NCBI RefSeq assembly: GCF_014212315.1
Contig: NZ_JACKXE010000001.1
Location: 3,782,001-3,846,000 of the forward strand
Length of the DNA stretch: 64,000 nt
Source of the DNA: Nocardioides luti
Lineage (GTDB): Bacteria; Actinomycetota; Actinomycetes; Propionibacteriales; Nocardioidaceae
Direction of reading: 5' to 3'
Part shown: positions 15,194 to 23,325 of the stretch, in pieces
How the letters are laid out: every line of letters starts with the position of its first letter
Position numbering within the stretch: the first letter of the stretch is position 1
Made by a program: the position numbers and the translations under genes
Notes under the pieces: model-generated
Database searches by the model: none
Told to the model about the DNA's origin: nothing
What the model saw: the letters and a program-made list of their open reading frames with translations, nothing else

Positions 15194-15979
15194 ATGAGAC
15201 GTCCAGCCCGGTTCGCCGCGCGCCTCGTCGCGCTCGTCCTGCTCGGGAGCGGGCTCGCCGCGGCCCCGGCGTACGCCGTCGATCCGACGCTGCCGCCGGT
15301 CGGCACGGACTTCGACTACCAGCTGGGCGGCAACCGTCCGGTGCCCGACCGCGTGGGCATCGAGGTGCGCGACCGCGGCGCCGCACCGGCCGACGGGCTC
15401 TACAACGTCTGCTACGTCAACGGCTTCCAGACGCAGGAGGACGAGAAGGACTTCTGGCGCGAGCAGCACTGGGACCTGGTGCTCAAGGATGACGGCCGGG
15501 CCGTCGTCGACGAGGGTTGGGGCGAGTGGGTGCTCGACCTCCGGACGCCCGCCAAGCGCCGCGCCCTGGCCCGGATCGTGGGGCGCTGGGTCGCCGGCTG
15601 TGCCGACGACGGGTTCGCGGGCGTGGAGCTCGACAACCTCGACTCCTACTCCCGCAGCCACGGCCTGATCTCCCGGACCCAGACGAAGAAGTACGCCGCC
15701 CTGCTGGTGCGCCGCGCGCACCGGGCCGGCCTGGCCGTGGCGCAGAAGAACATGGCGCAGTGGGACGGCACCACCGTCGGCTTCGACTTCGCGATCGCCG
15801 AGGAGTGCGCGCATTGGCGTGAGTGCGGCAGCTACGTCGAGCACTACGGCCGCCACGTGCTCGCGGTGGAGTACACCCGCAAGGACTTCCGTCGCGCGTG
15901 CCGCACGGTCGCGGACGAGATCGCCGTGGTCCGTCGCGACGTCCCGCTCAGCCCGCACGGGGTGCGCCGCTGGTGCTGA
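15194..15979 (+). CDS. secreted endo-alpha-1,4-polygalactosaminidase-like (GH114) protein
   Basis: A 261-residue secreted protein. The signal peptide ends near AYA (about residue 28). The TIM-barrel GH114 features are present: FDYQLGG at the start of the mature protein, YNVCYVNGFQTQ, VLDLRTPAKRRAL, and the acidic strand ends GVELDNLDSYSRS and FAIAEECAHW, which carry the likely catalytic Asp/Glu residues. GH114 enzymes cleave alpha-1,4-galactosaminoglycans of biofilm matrices; the substrate here is inferred from family only. It is transcribed divergently from the subtilase gene. Confidence 0.87.
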   Translation: MRRPARFAARLVALVLLGSGLAAAPAYAVDPTLPPVGTDFDYQLGGNRPVPDRVGIEVRDRGAAPADGLYNVCYVNGFQTQEDEKDFWREQHWDLVLKDDGRAVVDEGWGEWVLDLRTPAKRRALARIVGRWVAGCADDGFAGVELDNLDSYSRSHGLISRTQTKKYAALLVRRAHRAGLAVAQKNMAQWDGTTVGFDFAIAEECAHWRECGSYVEHYGRHVLAVEYTRKDFRRACRTVADEIAVVRRDVPLSPHGVRRWC

Positions 15980-16011
15980 CCGCGGGTGCCGGCCGTCCCC
16001 GCGCCGCTCGG

Positions 16012-16017
16012 TAGCCT
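16012..16017 (+). promoter_or_regulatory. putative -10 box, leaderless hydrolase gene
   Basis: TAGCCT lies 6 nt before the ATG at 16024. Confidence 0.45.
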
Positions 16018-16023
16018 CGGGAC

Positions 16024-16818
16024 ATGCCCACCCCGCCCCGCGCCGCCGGCCTGCACACGACCTCGCTGGGGGAGTCCGGGCCCCGGGTGGTCTTCTGCCA
16101 CGGCCTCTTCGGGCAGGGCAAGAACTGGACCCGGATCGGCAAGGAGCTCGCCGTCGACCACCGGGTGCTGCTCGTCGACATGCCCGACCACGGGCGCTCG
16201 GCGTGGAACGACGAGTTCGACTACGTCCGGGCCGCCGACCAGGTGGCGGACCTGCTGGCCGACGACGACCCGGTCGCGCTCGTCGGGCACTCGATGGGCG
16301 GCAAGATCGCGATGCTCGTGGCGCTGCGGCACCCCGCCCTGGTCGAGCGGCTGTGCGTCGTGGACGTCTCGCCGGTGACCTACCGCCACACCTCCGAGTT
16401 CGCCGGCTACATCGCCGCGATGCAGGGGCTGGACCTCGGCGCGCTCGAGCGGCGGGCGGACGCGGACGCCGCCCTGACCGAGGCGGTGCCGAACCCGGTC
16501 GTGCGCAGCTTCCTGCTGCAGAACCTGCGCCACCACGACGAGGGCTGGTCCTGGCAGCCCAACCTCGCGGTGCTCGGCCGCGACCTGGAGCGCCTCGGAG
16601 GCTGGCCCGAGGACCGGCTCGAGCCCGGGACGACGTACGACGGCCCGGTGCTGTGGGTGGCGGGGCAGACGTCCGACTACGTCACGGGCGAGTACGCCGC
16701 CGCGATGGACCGGTGGTTCCCGCGCAACCGCAGGGTGACGATCAAGGGCGCCGGCCACTGGGTGCACTCCGAGCAGCCCGAGGTATTCGGTGAGGTGCTG
16801 AAGCGGTTCCTGGCCTGA
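16024..16818 (+). CDS. alpha/beta fold hydrolase, YbfF-like esterase
   Basis: A 264-residue alpha/beta hydrolase close to the YbfF/ABHD11 type: HGLFGQGKNWTRIG near the N-terminus (oxyanion loop), nucleophile elbow GHSMGGK (Ser at about 96), and a C-terminal GAGHWVHSEQPE with the catalytic His. YbfF-type enzymes hydrolyse acyl-CoA or short esters; the substrate here is unknown. Cytoplasmic. It stands as a single gene with its own leaderless promoter, convergent with the next membrane protein gene. Confidence 0.9.
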   Translation: MPTPPRAAGLHTTSLGESGPRVVFCHGLFGQGKNWTRIGKELAVDHRVLLVDMPDHGRSAWNDEFDYVRAADQVADLLADDDPVALVGHSMGGKIAMLVALRHPALVERLCVVDVSPVTYRHTSEFAGYIAAMQGLDLGALERRADADAALTEAVPNPVVRSFLLQNLRHHDEGWSWQPNLAVLGRDLERLGGWPEDRLEPGTTYDGPVLWVAGQTSDYVTGEYAAAMDRWFPRNRRVTIKGAGHWVHSEQPEVFGEVLKRFLA

Positions 16819-16833
16819 GGCCCGGGCGGGCTC

Positions 16834-17577
16834 TCAGGACTGCGTGACGCTGCCGATGAGCAGGGCGAGCAGGAACGCCCAGCCGCCCGTGATCCGGCGG
16901 TGGCTCCGCGGGCTGAGCGGGGGGCCGGCGAGCACCAGGAAGGCCGCGAGCCCGACCGGGGAGCCGAGGAACATCAGCCAGAACCACGCCCAGCGGGTGC
17001 CGCGCCACGGCTCCGGGCCCGACACCAGCAGCCACAGCGTCGCCAGGGCCAGGCCCAGGCCGACCCAGCGCCACCACGAGGTCATCGGCAGGCCGAAGAT
17101 CGTCCAGCCCGACCGGTGGACCTGCTCGGCCCGGGTGACGTCGAGCCCCGGCTGGAGCCCGGTCAGCTGCGTGATGACCTTGCCGCTGACCACGCTCGTC
17201 CCGCTCGGCGGTGTGACCGGACCCCGCGCCAGCCGCGCAGGGGGCACCTGGAGCACCGTCGCGACGCGGCGGAGCACGCCGTCGCGCCAGGCCACCTCGA
17301 CCGTCGTGCGTCCGCCCCCGGCCTCGTCGTAGGCGTCGCCACGGACCGTCACCTGCTGCACGTCGCCGGCGGACACCCGGGACACGAGGTCGTCGTACGA
17401 GCCCGGGTGCTCGACCGTGACGGCGTAGCCGGCCCCGAACACCAGCCAGCCGACGACCACGACGAGGCGCAGCCAGCTCCAGCCGCTGCGGCGCTGGTGC
17501 TCCCAGGTGAGCGGGGCGAGCGGCGCGAGCCGCGGGCGCGCCCGCAGCGCCTGGTCGTCCGTCGTCCCCGAGGTCAT
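16834..17577 (-). CDS. multi-pass membrane protein of unknown function
   Basis: A 247-residue protein with one membrane helix at about 34-55 (LRLVVVVGWLVFGAGYAV), an external domain of about 100 residues rich in Val and Thr, then three closely spaced helices (about 165-185, 195-215, 230-245). The external part (SRVSAGDVQQVTVRG) suggests a beta-rich fold. A TAGACT -10 box 6 nt before the ATG suggests a leaderless transcript. I do not recognise the family. Confidence 0.8.
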   Translation of the reverse strand: MTSGTTDDQALRARPRLAPLAPLTWEHQRRSGWSWLRLVVVVGWLVFGAGYAVTVEHPGSYDDLVSRVSAGDVQQVTVRGDAYDEAGGGRTTVEVAWRDGVLRRVATVLQVPPARLARGPVTPPSGTSVVSGKVITQLTGLQPGLDVTRAEQVHRSGWTIFGLPMTSWWRWVGLGLALATLWLLVSGPEPWRGTRWAWFWLMFLGSPVGLAAFLVLAGPPLSPRSHRRITGGWAFLLALLIGSVTQS

Positions 17578-17583
17578 GGGCGG

Positions 17584-17589
17584 AGTCTA
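17584..17589 (-). promoter_or_regulatory. putative -10 box, leaderless membrane protein gene
   Basis: TAGACT on the minus strand lies 6 nt before the ATG at 17577. Confidence 0.45.
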
Positions 17590-17639
17590 GGTCCCGGCAG
17601 CCGTCGCGGCTGGCCGAACGGGGCCTGGCAGGAGGGCGG

Positions 17640-18185
17640 TCAGGCCGGGGTGTCGGCGGCCTGGCGGGCGCGGTAGGCCGCGACCGCGTTGCGGTTGCCG
17701 CAGGAGGTGGAGCAGAAGCGTCGCGACCGGTTGCGGGACAGGTCGAGGACCACGCCGCCGCAGGTGTCGTCGGCGCACAGGCCCAGCCGCGACATCTCGT
17801 CGGCGCGGATCACGTCGATCATCGCCATGGCGGTCTCGATGAGGATCCGGGTTGCGAGCGGGGCGTCCTGGGAGACCGCGTGCAGGTGCCAGTCCCAGCT
17901 GTCGTGGCGCATCAGCTGGGGGAGGGCGCGGCCCTCGAGCAGCATCGCGTTGACCAGCTCGACGGCCCGGTCGCGGTCGCTGGTGAGCAGCTCGCGCAGG
18001 GCGGGTCGCAGGCGGCGTACGGCGTCGAGCTCGGCCTGGTCGTGGTCGCGGCGGCCGGCGTACTCGAACTCCGCGTAGAACGCGTCGAGCTCCTCGAGGG
18101 TCTCCAGCGTGTCCGGGTCGCACGCGGAGTTGACCAGCGTGGCGGCGGCCAGCAGCGACATCTCGGTGTCATGGGCGAAAACCAT
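17640..18185 (-). CDS. CGNR zinc-finger transcriptional regulator
   Basis: A 181-residue protein of the ABATE/CGNR family. The N-terminal ABATE-like part (LAAATLVNSACDPDTLETLE) probably senses a ligand. The C-terminal CGNR zinc finger is complete: LCADDTCGGVVLDLS followed by RRFCSTSCGNRNAVAAYRAR, giving four Cys ligands and the namesake CGNR. It diverges from the EamA exporter gene with overlapping promoters and may regulate it. TAACCT ends 6 nt before the ATG on the minus strand, indicating a leaderless mRNA. Confidence 0.93.
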   Translation of the reverse strand: MVFAHDTEMSLLAAATLVNSACDPDTLETLEELDAFYAEFEYAGRRDHDQAELDAVRRLRPALRELLTSDRDRAVELVNAMLLEGRALPQLMRHDSWDWHLHAVSQDAPLATRILIETAMAMIDVIRADEMSRLGLCADDTCGGVVLDLSRNRSRRFCSTSCGNRNAVAAYRARQAADTPA

Positions 18186-18186
18186 G

Positions 18187-18216
18187 TTGACAGGTTACCG
18201 CACCGCTCCGTAGTGT
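18187..18216. promoter_or_regulatory. overlapping divergent promoters, CGNR regulator and EamA exporter
   Basis: For the + gene, a perfect TTGACA (18187-18192) stands 18 bp from TAGTGT (18211-18216), 8 nt before ATG 18225. For the minus gene, TAACCT (18197-18192) lies 6 nt before ATG 18185. The exporter -35 covers the CGNR transcript start, so the two are likely mutually exclusive. Confidence 0.65.
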
Positions 18217-18224
18217 CATCGACC

Positions 18225-19214
18225 ATGACGGCGATGACTGATGACGTGACGACGCCGCTCGTGCCCGGGGGCTCGCGCCTCGTCAGCGGGCTCGCGTTCG
18301 CGATCCTGTCCGCCTCGACGTTCGGACTGTCCGGGGCGCTGGCCCGCGGCCTGCTCGACACCGGCTGGAGCCCCGGCGCCACCGTGCTGGTCCGCGTCGG
18401 AGTGGCGGCGCTGGTCGTGCTGCCGTTCGGGATCCGCGCGCTCCGCGGCCGCTGGCACCTGCTGCGGCGCAACGCCGGCCTGATCGCGGTGTACGGCGTG
18501 CTGGCGGTCGCCGGCGCCCAGTTCTGCTACTTCTCGGCCGTCTCGCACATGCAGGTCGGTCCCGCGCTGCTCATCGAGTACACCGCTCCCGCCGCCGTGG
18601 TCGTGTGGCTGTGGCTGCGGCACGGGCAGCGGCCCGGCGCTCTCACCCTGGTCGGGGCCGGCCTGGCCGCCCTCGGGCTGGTCCTCGTCCTCGACCTGCT
18701 GTCCGGCGCGGACCTGAGCGTGGTCGGCGTGGCCTGGGCGCTGGCCGCGATGGTCGGCGCGGCGACGTACTTCGTCATCTCCGCCGACGAGAGCAACGGT
18801 CTGCCGCCGATGGTGCTGGCGGCCGGCGGCCTCGTGGTCGGCGCCGTCGTGCTCGGCCTGCTCGGCCTCGTGGGGCTGCTGGCGATGGACACCTCGCGCG
18901 CCGACGTCACCTACTCCGGCACGACGGTCGTCTGGTGGGTGCCGCTGCTGGTGCTCGGCATCGTGACGGCGGCGATCTCCTACACCTCCGGGATCGCCGC
19001 GGGGCGGCGGCTCGGCTCGCGGCTCGCGTCGTTCGTGGCGCTGCTCGAGGTGCTGGCCGGGGTCGGCTTCGCCTGGCTGCTGCTCGACGAGCTGCCAGGC
19101 GTCGCCCAGCTCGTCGGCGGGCTGCTCGTCCTGGCCGGCGTCGTCGCGGTCAAGCTCGGGGAGCGGACCATCACGCCGGTGCCGCCGCTGGCGCCGACGG
19201 CGACCCCCGCCTGA
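18225..19214 (+). CDS. EamA family (DMT) exporter
   Basis: A 329-residue drug/metabolite transporter with ten predicted membrane helices in two EamA repeats (about residues 15-150 and 165-310). The first repeat has FGLSGALARGLLDTGWSPG and PALLIEYTAPAAVVVWLW; the second has RLGSRLASFVALLEVLAGV, the usual conserved helix before the last hairpin. It would export a small metabolite, amino acid or drug; the substrate is unknown. The Ala/Pro/Thr tail is cytoplasmic. Control by the divergent CGNR regulator is likely from layout. Confidence 0.92.
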   Translation: MTAMTDDVTTPLVPGGSRLVSGLAFAILSASTFGLSGALARGLLDTGWSPGATVLVRVGVAALVVLPFGIRALRGRWHLLRRNAGLIAVYGVLAVAGAQFCYFSAVSHMQVGPALLIEYTAPAAVVVWLWLRHGQRPGALTLVGAGLAALGLVLVLDLLSGADLSVVGVAWALAAMVGAATYFVISADESNGLPPMVLAAGGLVVGAVVLGLLGLVGLLAMDTSRADVTYSGTTVVWWVPLLVLGIVTAAISYTSGIAAGRRLGSRLASFVALLEVLAGVGFAWLLLDELPGVAQLVGGLLVLAGVVAVKLGERTITPVPPLAPTATPA

Positions 19215-19236
19215 TCCCCGCCTGATCCGGCACGGA

Positions 19237-19312
19237 GCTTGTAACGCCCGGTTATGGGCTCTGGGGGCCCGTTCGAACGGGTCCCCAGATGCGACAACCG
19301 GGCGTTGCAAGC
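19237..19312. terminator. nested 76-bp palindrome between convergent genes
   Basis: Outer arms of 17 bases (GCTTGTAACGCCCGGTT and its inverse, one G-U pair) enclose an inner near-perfect 28-base hairpin centred on GTTCGAAC. It lies 22 nt after the exporter stop and 15 nt before the AI-2E gene stop, so it could terminate both. It is far longer than a terminator needs. Confidence 0.8.
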
Positions 19313-19327
19313 GGCGGGTCGGCCGGA

Positions 19328-20527
19328 CTAGCGGTCGTCCTGCCGCGCGATGAAGACCTCCTTGGTCAGCAGCAGGATCGCCGCCGCCGTGGGGATCGCG
19401 AGCAGGGCGCCGACGACGCCGAGCAGGCCGGCGCCGACGAGGGCGGCGATCACGATGACCGCACCGGGGATGTCGACAGAGCGGGACATCACGCGGGGGT
19501 AGATCACGTAGTTCTCGACCTGCTGGTAGATCACGTAGAAGATCAGGCAGGCGACGCCGATCTTCGGGTCGGTCGCGAAGCCGATCGCCACGACGATGAC
19601 CGCGCCGATGGTGGCGCCGATCATCGGGATCACGTCGAGGAGCGCGACCACGAAGGCCAGCGCGACGGCGTACTCGCCGAGGCCCACGACGAACAGGAAC
19701 ACCAGCGACGAGAGGCCCGCGGCCACGGCGACGATGAAGGCGCCCGAGACGTAGGACCCGACGTTGGAGAGGATCTGGTCGCCGAGGAGGCTGACCCGCG
19801 GGCGGCGGCTGGCGGGGGCGAGGCGGTACATCGCGGCCTTGGTCTTCGGCAGCGACGAGAGGAAGTACAGCGTCAGCACGGTGATGATGAACGCGTTGAA
19901 CAGCGCGCCCAGCACCGCGATGCCGATGCCGAGGACCCCGCCGAAGGCGGCCGAGGCGAAGTTGCCGTCGGCGATGTACTGCTTGGCCTTGGCGATGATG
20001 TCGTACTGCTCGTCGAGCTTCTCGACCTGCGAGTTGTGCTGGAGCTGGTCGAGCCAGGTGGGGGCGTTCTTGGCCAGCTGCGTGACCTGGTCGCTGATGA
20101 CCGGGACGATCGCGACGAGGAAGAGCGCGAGCGCCACCACGACCAGCGCGATGACGACCACGACCGACCACGACCGCTTCAGCCCGCGCCGCATGAAGAA
20201 CTCGACGAGCGGGTTGAGGCCGACGGCGAGGAACGCCGCCACCACGATCAGGATGATCGTCGAGCTGACGACCAGCACCTGGTGGCCGAGCCAGATCGCG
20301 AGCAGGGCGCCGACGGCGCCGAAGAACCCGACGTAGAAGGGCGAGTGCGGGGAGAGCGGCGGACCGGGCTCGACGTGGGGCGTCTCCTCGGGGATGAGGA
20401 ACTCCTCGTCGAACGCGACGGCCTCCTCGGCGACCTCGGCCGCCGTCTCGGCGCGTTCCGCGGCGTCCTCGGCCCGCTCGGCTGCTTCTTCCGCCTTCTC
20501 GACCTCGGGCGTCGGGTCCTTGCTCAA
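19328..20527 (-). CDS. AI-2E family transporter (UPF0118)
   Basis: A 399-residue membrane protein of the AI-2E exporter family. The N-terminal 50 residues are soluble, with an Ala/Glu heptad-like run (EKAEEAAERAEDAAERAETA, probably coiled). Seven or eight membrane helices follow, with the family core around QILSNVGSYVSGAFIVAV and PMIGATIGAVIVVAIGF. Members include AI-2 exporters and Na+/H+ antiporters, so the substrate is open. The TTG start overlaps the TGA of the DivIVA-like gene (TTGA), showing translational coupling to a polar or cytoskeletal protein. Confidence 0.9.
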   Translation of the reverse strand: MSKDPTPEVEKAEEAAERAEDAAERAETAAEVAEEAVAFDEEFLIPEETPHVEPGPPLSPHSPFYVGFFGAVGALLAIWLGHQVLVVSSTIILIVVAAFLAVGLNPLVEFFMRRGLKRSWSVVVVIALVVVALALFLVAIVPVISDQVTQLAKNAPTWLDQLQHNSQVEKLDEQYDIIAKAKQYIADGNFASAAFGGVLGIGIAVLGALFNAFIITVLTLYFLSSLPKTKAAMYRLAPASRRPRVSLLGDQILSNVGSYVSGAFIVAVAAGLSSLVFLFVVGLGEYAVALAFVVALLDVIPMIGATIGAVIVVAIGFATDPKIGVACLIFYVIYQQVENYVIYPRVMSRSVDIPGAVIVIAALVGAGLLGVVGALLAIPTAAAILLLTKEVFIARQDDR

Positions 20528-21789
20528 CTGGTGGCCTCGTCGTCCTCGTCGTCGTCGCCGAAGCCGGACACCACGTCGCGCAGGGAGGCGAGCTGGGCCG
20601 AGATCGCGTCGCGGCGCTTGGTCATCCGGCCGAGCTCGGCCCGGACGCTGGCGAGCTGGCGCTCGGCCTCGGCGTTGCCGGACGCGGTGATCGAGTCGGC
20701 CTGGGTCCGTGCGGAGGCGACGATCTGCTCGGCCTCGCGGCGGGCGCGGGTGAGCAGGGCCTCGGACTCGGACGCCGACTGCTGGCGGTGCTGGGTCGCC
20801 TGCTGCGTGGCCTCGCGGGCCCGCTGCTCGGCGGCGGCCGCACGCTGCTCGGCCTCCTCGACGAGGCGCTTGGTCTCGGCGGTGGCGCTGCTGTGGTGGT
20901 CGGTGGCCTCGCGGGCGAGGCGCTCCTTCTCGACGGCGAGGGTGCGGCGGGCCTCCTGGACCTCGCGGTCCGCGGCGGCACGCAGCTGCTCGGACTCGCG
21001 CTTGGCCGAGGTCCGCGCCTCGTTGGTCTCCTGCTGGGCGGCCAGGCGGACCTGGTCGGCCTCGCGGCGGGCGGCGGCCAGGATGTCCTCGGCCTCGCCG
21101 GTGGCCAGGGCCTTCTCCTGCTCGGCGTCGGCCAGCAGCCGGGCGCGGGTCTCGTCGAGCTCCTTGAGCTGGACCATCCGCATGTCCTCGGCCTCGCGGG
21201 ACGCGTCGGCCCGGATCGCCTTGGCGTCGCGCACGGCCTGCTCGCGGATCTCCTTGGCGTCGCGCTCGGCGATGGCGCGCACGTCGGTGGCCTCCTCCTC
21301 GGCGAGGCGGAGCATCGCGCTGGCGCGGCCGCCCAGGCCGGCGTACGACGGGTTCTTGTTCTCCTCGAGCTCCGTGCGGGCGCTCTCGAGCTGGGCCTCG
21401 AGCTCCAGCACGCGCTTCTCGGACTCGGTCAGGCTCGCGGAGAGGCCGGACTTCTCGGTCACGAGCTGGCGGACCTGCGCGTCGACGGCGTCCTTGTCGT
21501 AGCCGTTGCGCCGCACCACCGGGAAGCCGGCGGCCGGCGGGACCATCCGCTGCATGGCGTCGGTGGGAGCGGGGCGCTGGGCGGCCGGGCGCGCGGCCGG
21601 GGGGATGACCGGGGCGGGCTTCGCGGCGGCCGCGGGCGGCGGCACCACGGGGCTCTCCTGGGTGCGCTGGGCGTCTCCGGGGGCCGGCTTGCGGCTCGTC
21701 ACGGGGATCACCTGGGTCGCCTCGTCATCGGCAGGCGTGTCGGTGCCTTCCGGCTCGTTGTCGAAGATGGACAGACCCTGGTTGCTCAT
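20524..21789 (-). CDS. DivIVA-like coiled-coil protein
   Basis: A 421-residue protein. The first 85 residues are disordered and Pro/Ala-rich. A DivIVA-like N-terminal motif follows (GFPVVRRNGYDKDAVDAQV, about 90-108), then an almost unbroken coiled coil to about residue 400, rich in Ala, Glu, Arg and Gln (AARREADQVRLAAQQETNEA). It ends in an acidic GDDDEDDEATS tail. Related actinobacterial proteins (DivIVA/Wag31, Scy, FilP) organise the cell pole and cell-wall growth; the match here is at domain and architecture level. It is co-translated with the AI-2E transporter downstream. ATG 21789 is chosen over upstream open frame because the motif order starts there. Confidence 0.87.
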   Translation of the reverse strand: MSNQGLSIFDNEPEGTDTPADDEATQVIPVTSRKPAPGDAQRTQESPVVPPPAAAAKPAPVIPPAARPAAQRPAPTDAMQRMVPPAAGFPVVRRNGYDKDAVDAQVRQLVTEKSGLSASLTESEKRVLELEAQLESARTELEENKNPSYAGLGGRASAMLRLAEEEATDVRAIAERDAKEIREQAVRDAKAIRADASREAEDMRMVQLKELDETRARLLADAEQEKALATGEAEDILAAARREADQVRLAAQQETNEARTSAKRESEQLRAAADREVQEARRTLAVEKERLAREATDHHSSATAETKRLVEEAEQRAAAAEQRAREATQQATQHRQQSASESEALLTRARREAEQIVASARTQADSITASGNAEAERQLASVRAELGRMTKRRDAISAQLASLRDVVSGFGDDDEDDEATS

Positions 21790-21859
21790 GGTCGGCAGTA
21801 CCTCTTCCCGTGTCGGTGTGCGTCCCGACCAGTCTCCCCGATACCCCGCAAATGACCCA

Positions 21860-21890
21860 CCCCGGCTCGCGGACGAATCGCGGGCCGGGG
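21860..21890. terminator. hairpin terminator downstream of ccr
   Basis: CCCCGGC-T-CGCG pairs with CGCG-G-GCCGGGG around a 7-nt loop, 25 nt after the ccr stop on the minus strand. Confidence 0.65.
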
Positions 21891-21914
21891 CGGATGGGGC
21901 GGGTGAGGTGGGTC

Positions 21915-23252
21915 TCAGACCCCGCGGAAGCGGTTGATCGCGTCCAGGTGCTGCTCGCGCATCTCGTGGTTGCGGACGCCGAGGCCCTCCTCGGGGGCCA
22001 GGCAGAGGACGCCGACCTTGCCCTGGTGGGCGTTCTGGTGGACGTCCAGCGCGGCCTGGCCCACCTCGTCGAGGCTGTAGGTCCGCGAGAGCGTCGGGTG
22101 GATCATGCCCTTGGCGATCAGGCGGTTGGCCTCCCACGACTCGCGGTAGTTGGCGAAGTGCGAGGAGATGATCCGCTTGAGGTTCATCCACAGGTAGCGG
22201 TTGTCGTACTCGTGCATGTAGCCGCTGGTGGAGGCGCAGGTGGTGATGGTGCCGCCCTTGCGGGTGACGTAGACCGAGGCGCCGAAGGTCTCGCGACCCG
22301 GGTGCTCGAAGACGATGTCGATGTCCTCACCGCCGGTGAGCTCGCGGATCTTCGCGCCGAAGCGCTTCCACTCCTTGGGGTCCTGGGTGTGCTCGTCCTT
22401 CCAGAACTTGTAGCCCTCCTCGGAGCGGTTGATGATCAGCTCCGCGCCCATCGAGCGCGCGATCTTCGCCTTCTCCTCGTTGGAGACCACGCAGACCGGG
22501 GTGGCGCCGCCGTTGAGGGCGTACTGCGTCGCGAAGCCGCCCAGGCCGCCGGAGGCGCCCCAGATCAGGACGTTGTCGCCCTGCTTCATGTCGCCGCCGT
22601 TCTTGCTGACGAGCTGGCGGTACGCCGTGCAGTTGACGAGCCCGGGGGAGGCGGCCTCCTCCCAGGTCAGGTGCGCGGGCTTGGGCATCAGCTGGTTGGA
22701 CTTGACCAGCGCCACGTGGGCGAGGCCGCCGAAGTTCGTCTCGAAGCCCCAGATCCGCTGCTGCGGGTCGAGCATCGTGTCGTCGTGGCCGTCCGGGTCC
22801 TCGAGCTCGACCGAGAGGCAGTGCGCGACGACCTCGGTGCCGGGCTTCCACTTGGTGACGCCGGGGCCGGTGCGCAGCACGACGCCCGCGAGGTCGGAGC
22901 CGACCACGTGGTAGGGCAGGTCGTGGCGCTTGGTGAGCTCGGAGAGGCGGCCGTACCGCTCCAGGAAGCCGAAGGTCGAGACCGGCTCGAAGATCGAGGT
23001 CCAGACGGTGTTGTAGTTGATGGCCGAGGCCATCACCGCGACGAGCGCCTCGCCGGGGCCGAGCTCGGGGAGCGCGACGTCCTCGACGTGGAGGGACTTG
23101 CGGGGGTCCTTGTCCTTCGAGGCGATGCCCTCGAACATGTCGGCCTCGTCCTTGTGCACCGTGACGGCGCGGTAGGACTCGGGGAGGTCGAGGCTCGCGA
23201 AGTCCTGGGGCGCGGCGTCGCCGGCCTGGATCGCGTCGAGGATGTTCTGCAC
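21915..23252 (-). CDS. ccrA: crotonyl-CoA carboxylase/reductase
   Basis: A 445-residue medium-chain reductase of the crotonyl-CoA carboxylase/reductase type. It converts crotonyl-CoA, CO2 and NADPH to ethylmalonyl-CoA, the key step of the ethylmalonyl-CoA pathway and of extender-unit supply. The four CO2-pocket residues known from the Kitasatospora enzyme occur at the same numbers: Asn81 (INYNTVW), Phe170-Glu171 (GFETNFG) and His365 (IISSHFA). The NADPH motif is WGASGGLGGFATQYA (about 231-245). The start is GTG 23252 with AGGAG 6 nt upstream. It lies on the same strand as, and downstream of, the epimerase gene. Confidence 0.97.
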   Translation of the reverse strand: MQNILDAIQAGDAAPQDFASLDLPESYRAVTVHKDEADMFEGIASKDKDPRKSLHVEDVALPELGPGEALVAVMASAINYNTVWTSIFEPVSTFGFLERYGRLSELTKRHDLPYHVVGSDLAGVVLRTGPGVTKWKPGTEVVAHCLSVELEDPDGHDDTMLDPQQRIWGFETNFGGLAHVALVKSNQLMPKPAHLTWEEAASPGLVNCTAYRQLVSKNGGDMKQGDNVLIWGASGGLGGFATQYALNGGATPVCVVSNEEKAKIARSMGAELIINRSEEGYKFWKDEHTQDPKEWKRFGAKIRELTGGEDIDIVFEHPGRETFGASVYVTRKGGTITTCASTSGYMHEYDNRYLWMNLKRIISSHFANYRESWEANRLIAKGMIHPTLSRTYSLDEVGQAALDVHQNAHQGKVGVLCLAPEEGLGVRNHEMREQHLDAINRFRGV

Positions 23253-23325
23253 GTTCTGCTCCTGGGGTCGGGGGCGATGCGCCGAAGATTACTGGTGGGT
23301 AACCGCTGTGGATACCCGGTGTGAC

